DNA of 64,000 bases from Erysipelotrichaceae bacterium. GTDB taxonomy: Bacteria; Bacillota_I; Bacilli_A; Erysipelotrichales; Coprobacillaceae. This document shows, one piece after another, positions 60,945 through 64,000 of this stretch. The stretch spans positions 1 to 64,000 of the forward strand of contig JAGZJH010000002.1 in NCBI GenBank assembly GCA_018365815.1, read 5' to 3'. The translations under genes were made by a program, and so were the position numbers. The notes below the pieces were generated by a model. The model was not told where the DNA came from and did not search any database. It worked only from the letters and a program-made list of their open reading frames with translations. The stretch's first letter is position 1; every line of letters begins with the position of its first letter.

Positions 60945-62699
60945 GTGAGTAATAGTGTAATTTATTCAATCAATGGTCCCGTAGTAACTGTAAAAGATGC
61001 AACTGAATTCTCAATGTTGGAAATGGTATATGTTGGAAATCAAAAATTAATCGGAGAAGTTATCTCTATTAAAAAAGAATTTACAACTATCCAAGTTTAT
61101 GAAACAACAACTGGATTAAAACCAGGAGAACCTGTTTTATCAACAGGAAGTCCAATCTGTGTAACTTTAGGGCCGGGGATTTTAAGAAATATATTTGATG
61201 GGATCGAAAGACCATTACAAGAAATGGCAAATGAATCTGGGGCATTTATTGCCACAGGAAGCAGTGTAGCACCATTAGATCAAAATAAAAAATGGGCAGT
61301 TACAATGCATGTTAAAGTAGGAGACGAAGTTAAAGGCGGAGATATTTATGCATCATGTCCGGAAACAGATTTAATTGTGCATAAATGTATGGTAAGTCCT
61401 TTATTAAGTGGTAAAGTCGTTGAAGTGGCTAGTGATGGAGAATATACAATTAATGATGTAATTATGAAATTAGAAGATCAAGAAGGTCATATTCATGAAT
61501 GCACATTAACTCAAAAATGGCCAATTAAAAATTCTCGTCCGGTATCTAAACGTTTGCCAATTTCAAGACCGTTAATTACAGGTCAACGTGTTATTGATAC
61601 ATTATTCCCTATCGCTAAAGGGGGAACAGCAGCCATTCCGGGTGGATTTGGTACTGGTAAAACAATGACACAACACCAATTAGCAAAATGGTGTGATGCA
61701 GATATTATCGTTTATGTTGGTTGTGGAGAACGTGGAAATGAAATGACACAAGTTCTTGAAGAATTTAGAGAGTTAATCGACCCTAAATCAAATAAACCTT
61801 TAACTGATAGAACTGTATTAATTGCCAATACTTCAAACATGCCAGTAGCAGCTCGTGAAGCAAGTATTTATACTGGAGTTACATTAGCTGAATACTATCG
61901 TGATATGGGTTACCATGTTGCAATCATGGCGGATTCAACTTCTCGTTGGGCAGAAGCGTTACGTGAAATTTCAGGACGTCTTGAAGAAATGCCAGCCGAA
62001 GAAGGATTTCCTGCCTACTTACCTTCACGTCTATCTCAATTCTATGAACGTGCAGGATATATGAAAAACTTAAACGGTTCAGAAGGATCAGTCACTATCA
62101 TTGGTGCAGTTTCACCACAAGGGGCAGACTTTTCAGAACCAGTTACTCAAAATACAAAACGTTTCGTTAGATGTTTCTGGGCATTAGATAAAGCCTTAGC
62201 TTATGCAAGACACTATTTTGCAATTAACTGGAATTTAAGTTATAGCGAATATGTTCCTGATCTTGAAAGATGGTTAAATAAAAATGTTGATCCTAAATTC
62301 GTTAGAGATCGTCAAGAAATCGCTTCAATCTTAGCAGAAGAAACAAAATTAATGGAAATCGTTAAATTAATGGGATCAGATGTATTACCAGATGATCAAA
62401 AATTAGTAATTGAAGTCGCTAAATTAATTAGAGTTGGGTATTTACAACAAAATGCCTTCCACAAAGATGATACTTATGTACCATTAGAAAAACAATTAAA
62501 AATGATGGAAGTTATTTTATACTTAAATAAACGTGGAAAAGAAGTTATTTCACTTGGAAAACCAATTCGTGTATTATTAGAAACAGAAATCTTTGAAAAA
62601 GTAGTTAAAATGAAATATGATGTGCCAAATAGCAACATTGATTTATTAGATGATTATTTTAATATGATTGATCAAGCAGTTGCTAAAGCAAGTGTATAG
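60945..62699 (+). CDS. ntpA: V/A-type ATPase catalytic subunit A
   Basis: Catalytic ATPase subunit of 584 residues. It has the long A-type insert, P-loop IPGGFGTGKTMTQ, Walker B-like IAIMADSTSRWAEALRE, catalytic Glu region CGERGNEM and the PAEEGFPAYLPSRLSQFYER segment. The GTG at 60945 follows GGAGGTGA by six bases. Canonical length and motifs leave no doubt about the identity. Confidence 0.96.
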   Translation: MSNSVIYSINGPVVTVKDATEFSMLEMVYVGNQKLIGEVISIKKEFTTIQVYETTTGLKPGEPVLSTGSPICVTLGPGILRNIFDGIERPLQEMANESGAFIATGSSVAPLDQNKKWAVTMHVKVGDEVKGGDIYASCPETDLIVHKCMVSPLLSGKVVEVASDGEYTINDVIMKLEDQEGHIHECTLTQKWPIKNSRPVSKRLPISRPLITGQRVIDTLFPIAKGGTAAIPGGFGTGKTMTQHQLAKWCDADIIVYVGCGERGNEMTQVLEEFRELIDPKSNKPLTDRTVLIANTSNMPVAAREASIYTGVTLAEYYRDMGYHVAIMADSTSRWAEALREISGRLEEMPAEEGFPAYLPSRLSQFYERAGYMKNLNGSEGSVTIIGAVSPQGADFSEPVTQNTKRFVRCFWALDKALAYARHYFAINWNLSYSEYVPDLERWLNKNVDPKFVRDRQEIASILAEETKLMEIVKLMGSDVLPDDQKLVIEVAKLIRVGYLQQNAFHKDDTYVPLEKQLKMMEVILYLNKRGKEVISLGKPIRVLLETEIFEKVVKMKYDVPNSNIDLLDDYFNMIDQAVAKASV

Positions 62700-62713
62700 A
62701 AGGAGGATTAACT

Positions 62714-64000
62714 ATGAGTCTACAATATGTCGGTCTTAGTGAAATCAATGGACCATTAGTTGTCTTAGATCATGTACAAGGTGCATCTTATGACGAAATG
62801 GTTGAAATTCAATTACAAAACGGTTCAACTCGTCTTGGACGTATTGTTCAAATCGAAGGTGAACGTGTTGTTGTCCAAGTATTTGAAGGAACAAACAATT
62901 TATCATTATCAAATACAAAAACAAGATTATTAGGTCGTCCAATGGAAATGCCACTTTCTAAAGAAATCTTAGGAAGAGTATTTAGTGGAGCAGGTAAACC
63001 AATTGATGGTTTAGGTGAAGTCTTTGCCGAAAAAATGATGGATATTAATGGGCAACCATTAAATCCGGTATCACGTGTTTACCCAAGAAACTATATTAAT
63101 ACCGGTATTTCTTCAATCGACTGTTTAACAACATTAATTCGTGGACAAAAATTACCAATCTTCTCTGGATCTGGATTACCACACAATCAATTAGCAGTAC
63201 AAATCGTTAAACAAGCAAAAGTTGCTGATGATGAAGGTAAAGGATTTGGGGTAGTCTTTGCAGCCATGGGGGTTACAAATGACGTTGCAGATTATTTCAA
63301 ACGTTCATTTGAAGAAGCCGGAGTAATGCAAAGAGTTGTAATGTTTTTAAACTTATCAAACGATCCAATTATCGAACGTATCTTAACACCTAGATGTGCA
63401 TTAACAGTAGCAGAATATTTAGCCTATGAACATGATATGCATATCTTAGTTATTTATACTGACGTGACTTCATATTGTGAAGCATTACGTGAATTCTCAT
63501 CAAGTAAAGGTGAAATTCCGGGACGTAAAGGTTATCCAGGATACTTATATTCTGACTTAGCCTCATTATATGAAAGAGCCGGAATTATTAAAGATGCAAA
63601 AGGATCCGTTACACAAATTCCAATCTTAACAATGCCAAATAATGATATTACACACCCAGTACCTGACTTAACTGGTTATATCACAGAAGGACAAATTACA
63701 TTAGATGCAGATTTAAATGCAACAGGAATTTATCCACCGGTTGGTGTATTACCATCACTTAGCCGTTTAATGAAAGATGGTATCGGTGAAGGATACACAC
63801 GTGCAGATCACTCTGCCGTATCTAACCAATTATTTGCTTGTTATGCCCATGTGCAAGATGTACGTTCATTAACATCAGTTATTGGAGAAGATGAATTATC
63901 TGCAACAGATAAAAAATACATGGAATTTGGTAAATTATTCGAAGAACACTTTATTAATCAAGGATTTGATGTTAACCGCAGCATTGAAGAAACATTAGAT
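62714..64000 (+). CDS. ntpB: V/A-type ATPase subunit B (3' end beyond window)
   Basis: Non-catalytic nucleotide-binding subunit, about 429 residues visible of an expected 455-465. Start MSLQYVGLSEINGPLVVLD, GRVFSGAGKPIDG, IFSGSGLPHNQLAVQI (degenerate P-loop as in B subunits) and LASLYERAGIIKDAKGSVTQ are typical. AGGAGG lies eight bases before the ATG. Open to the window end; subunit D should follow. Confidence 0.95.
   Translation, partial: MSLQYVGLSEINGPLVVLDHVQGASYDEMVEIQLQNGSTRLGRIVQIEGERVVVQVFEGTNNLSLSNTKTRLLGRPMEMPLSKEILGRVFSGAGKPIDGLGEVFAEKMMDINGQPLNPVSRVYPRNYINTGISSIDCLTTLIRGQKLPIFSGSGLPHNQLAVQIVKQAKVADDEGKGFGVVFAAMGVTNDVADYFKRSFEEAGVMQRVVMFLNLSNDPIIERILTPRCALTVAEYLAYEHDMHILVIYTDVTSYCEALREFSSSKGEIPGRKGYPGYLYSDLASLYERAGIIKDAKGSVTQIPILTMPNNDITHPVPDLTGYITEGQITLDADLNATGIYPPVGVLPSLSRLMKDGIGEGYTRADHSAVSNQLFACYAHVQDVRSLTSVIGEDELSATDKKYMEFGKLFEEHFINQGFDVNRSIEETLD

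Overview
The window is AT-rich, with strong GGAGG-type ribosome binding sites, TAA-dominated stop codons and A/T-ending codons. Its gene set (V-type ATPase, MATE pump, type II-like asparaginase, KdgT, rubrerythrin, lactococcin 972-type bacteriocin) fits a low-GC Bacillota, plausibly an anaerobic gut member of the Erysipelotrichia/Coprobacillaceae type. That placement is inference. No rRNA, tRNA or CRISPR was seen.

Layout: 0.1-1.1 kb, membrane protein gene broken by an in-frame TGA. 1.2-3.5 kb, fused double HAD phosphatase plus asparaginase. 3.6-7.6 kb, PhoP-PhoR-type two-component system plus a Na/phosphate cotransporter. 7.7-14.6 kb, mannose-6-phosphate isomerase, small membrane protein, broken aldo/keto reductase, HAD hydrolase, broken Gfo/Idh/MocA dehydrogenase, ZIP metal transporter and a large conserved membrane-anchored protein. 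14.7-14.84 kb, a long imperfect inverted repeat. 15-18 kb, PucR-type regulator divergent from an SDR dehydrogenase and KdgT. 18.5-22.5 kb (minus strand), Cof hydrolase, CoA-binding protein, RmuC and two ChbG deacetylases. 22.6-28.2 kb, heavy-metal exporter-like protein, small membrane protein, two tandem ABC ATPase/permease pairs and a lipoprotein. 28.5-31.7 kb, rubrerythrin, TetR regulator, P-loop kinase and MATE pump. 31.9-33.2 kb, remnants of an AAA-ATPase and a Fic gene, then a Cof hydrolase.

33.3-48 kb is the most unusual part. A 42-residue secreted peptide gene sits directly before an HTH-plus-TPR regulator, resembling a peptide/RNPP-type quorum-sensing pair. An IS1182-like element has landed in the loop of the regulator's terminator. 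Downstream lies a two-module lactococcin 972-type cluster: module A has the bacteriocin precursor, a DUF1430-like membrane protein and an ABC ATPase; module B has two related secreted or anchored proteins of unknown function, a second membrane protein/ATPase pair and two ABC half-transporters. Each module starts with a copy of the same terminator/promoter block of about 280 bp containing a conserved promoter and a CcpA-type cre-like site. Coordinated expression, catabolite control and peptide signalling are inferences from this layout.

48.1-54.5 kb holds a nucleoside deoxyribosyltransferase, an esterase, two MacB-like ATPase-permease fusions (the second frameshifted near its start) and a lipoprotein. 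54.6-64 kb is a V/A-type ATPase operon in the order G/H, C, I (truncated paralogue), I, K, F, E, A, B (cut by the window end).

Several genes are disrupted by a single base, often at a homopolymer (about 9470, 29168, 34937, 34975, 35400, 40614, 51815) or by an in-frame TGA (550, 11921). Read-level confirmation would decide between real pseudogenes and sequence errors.
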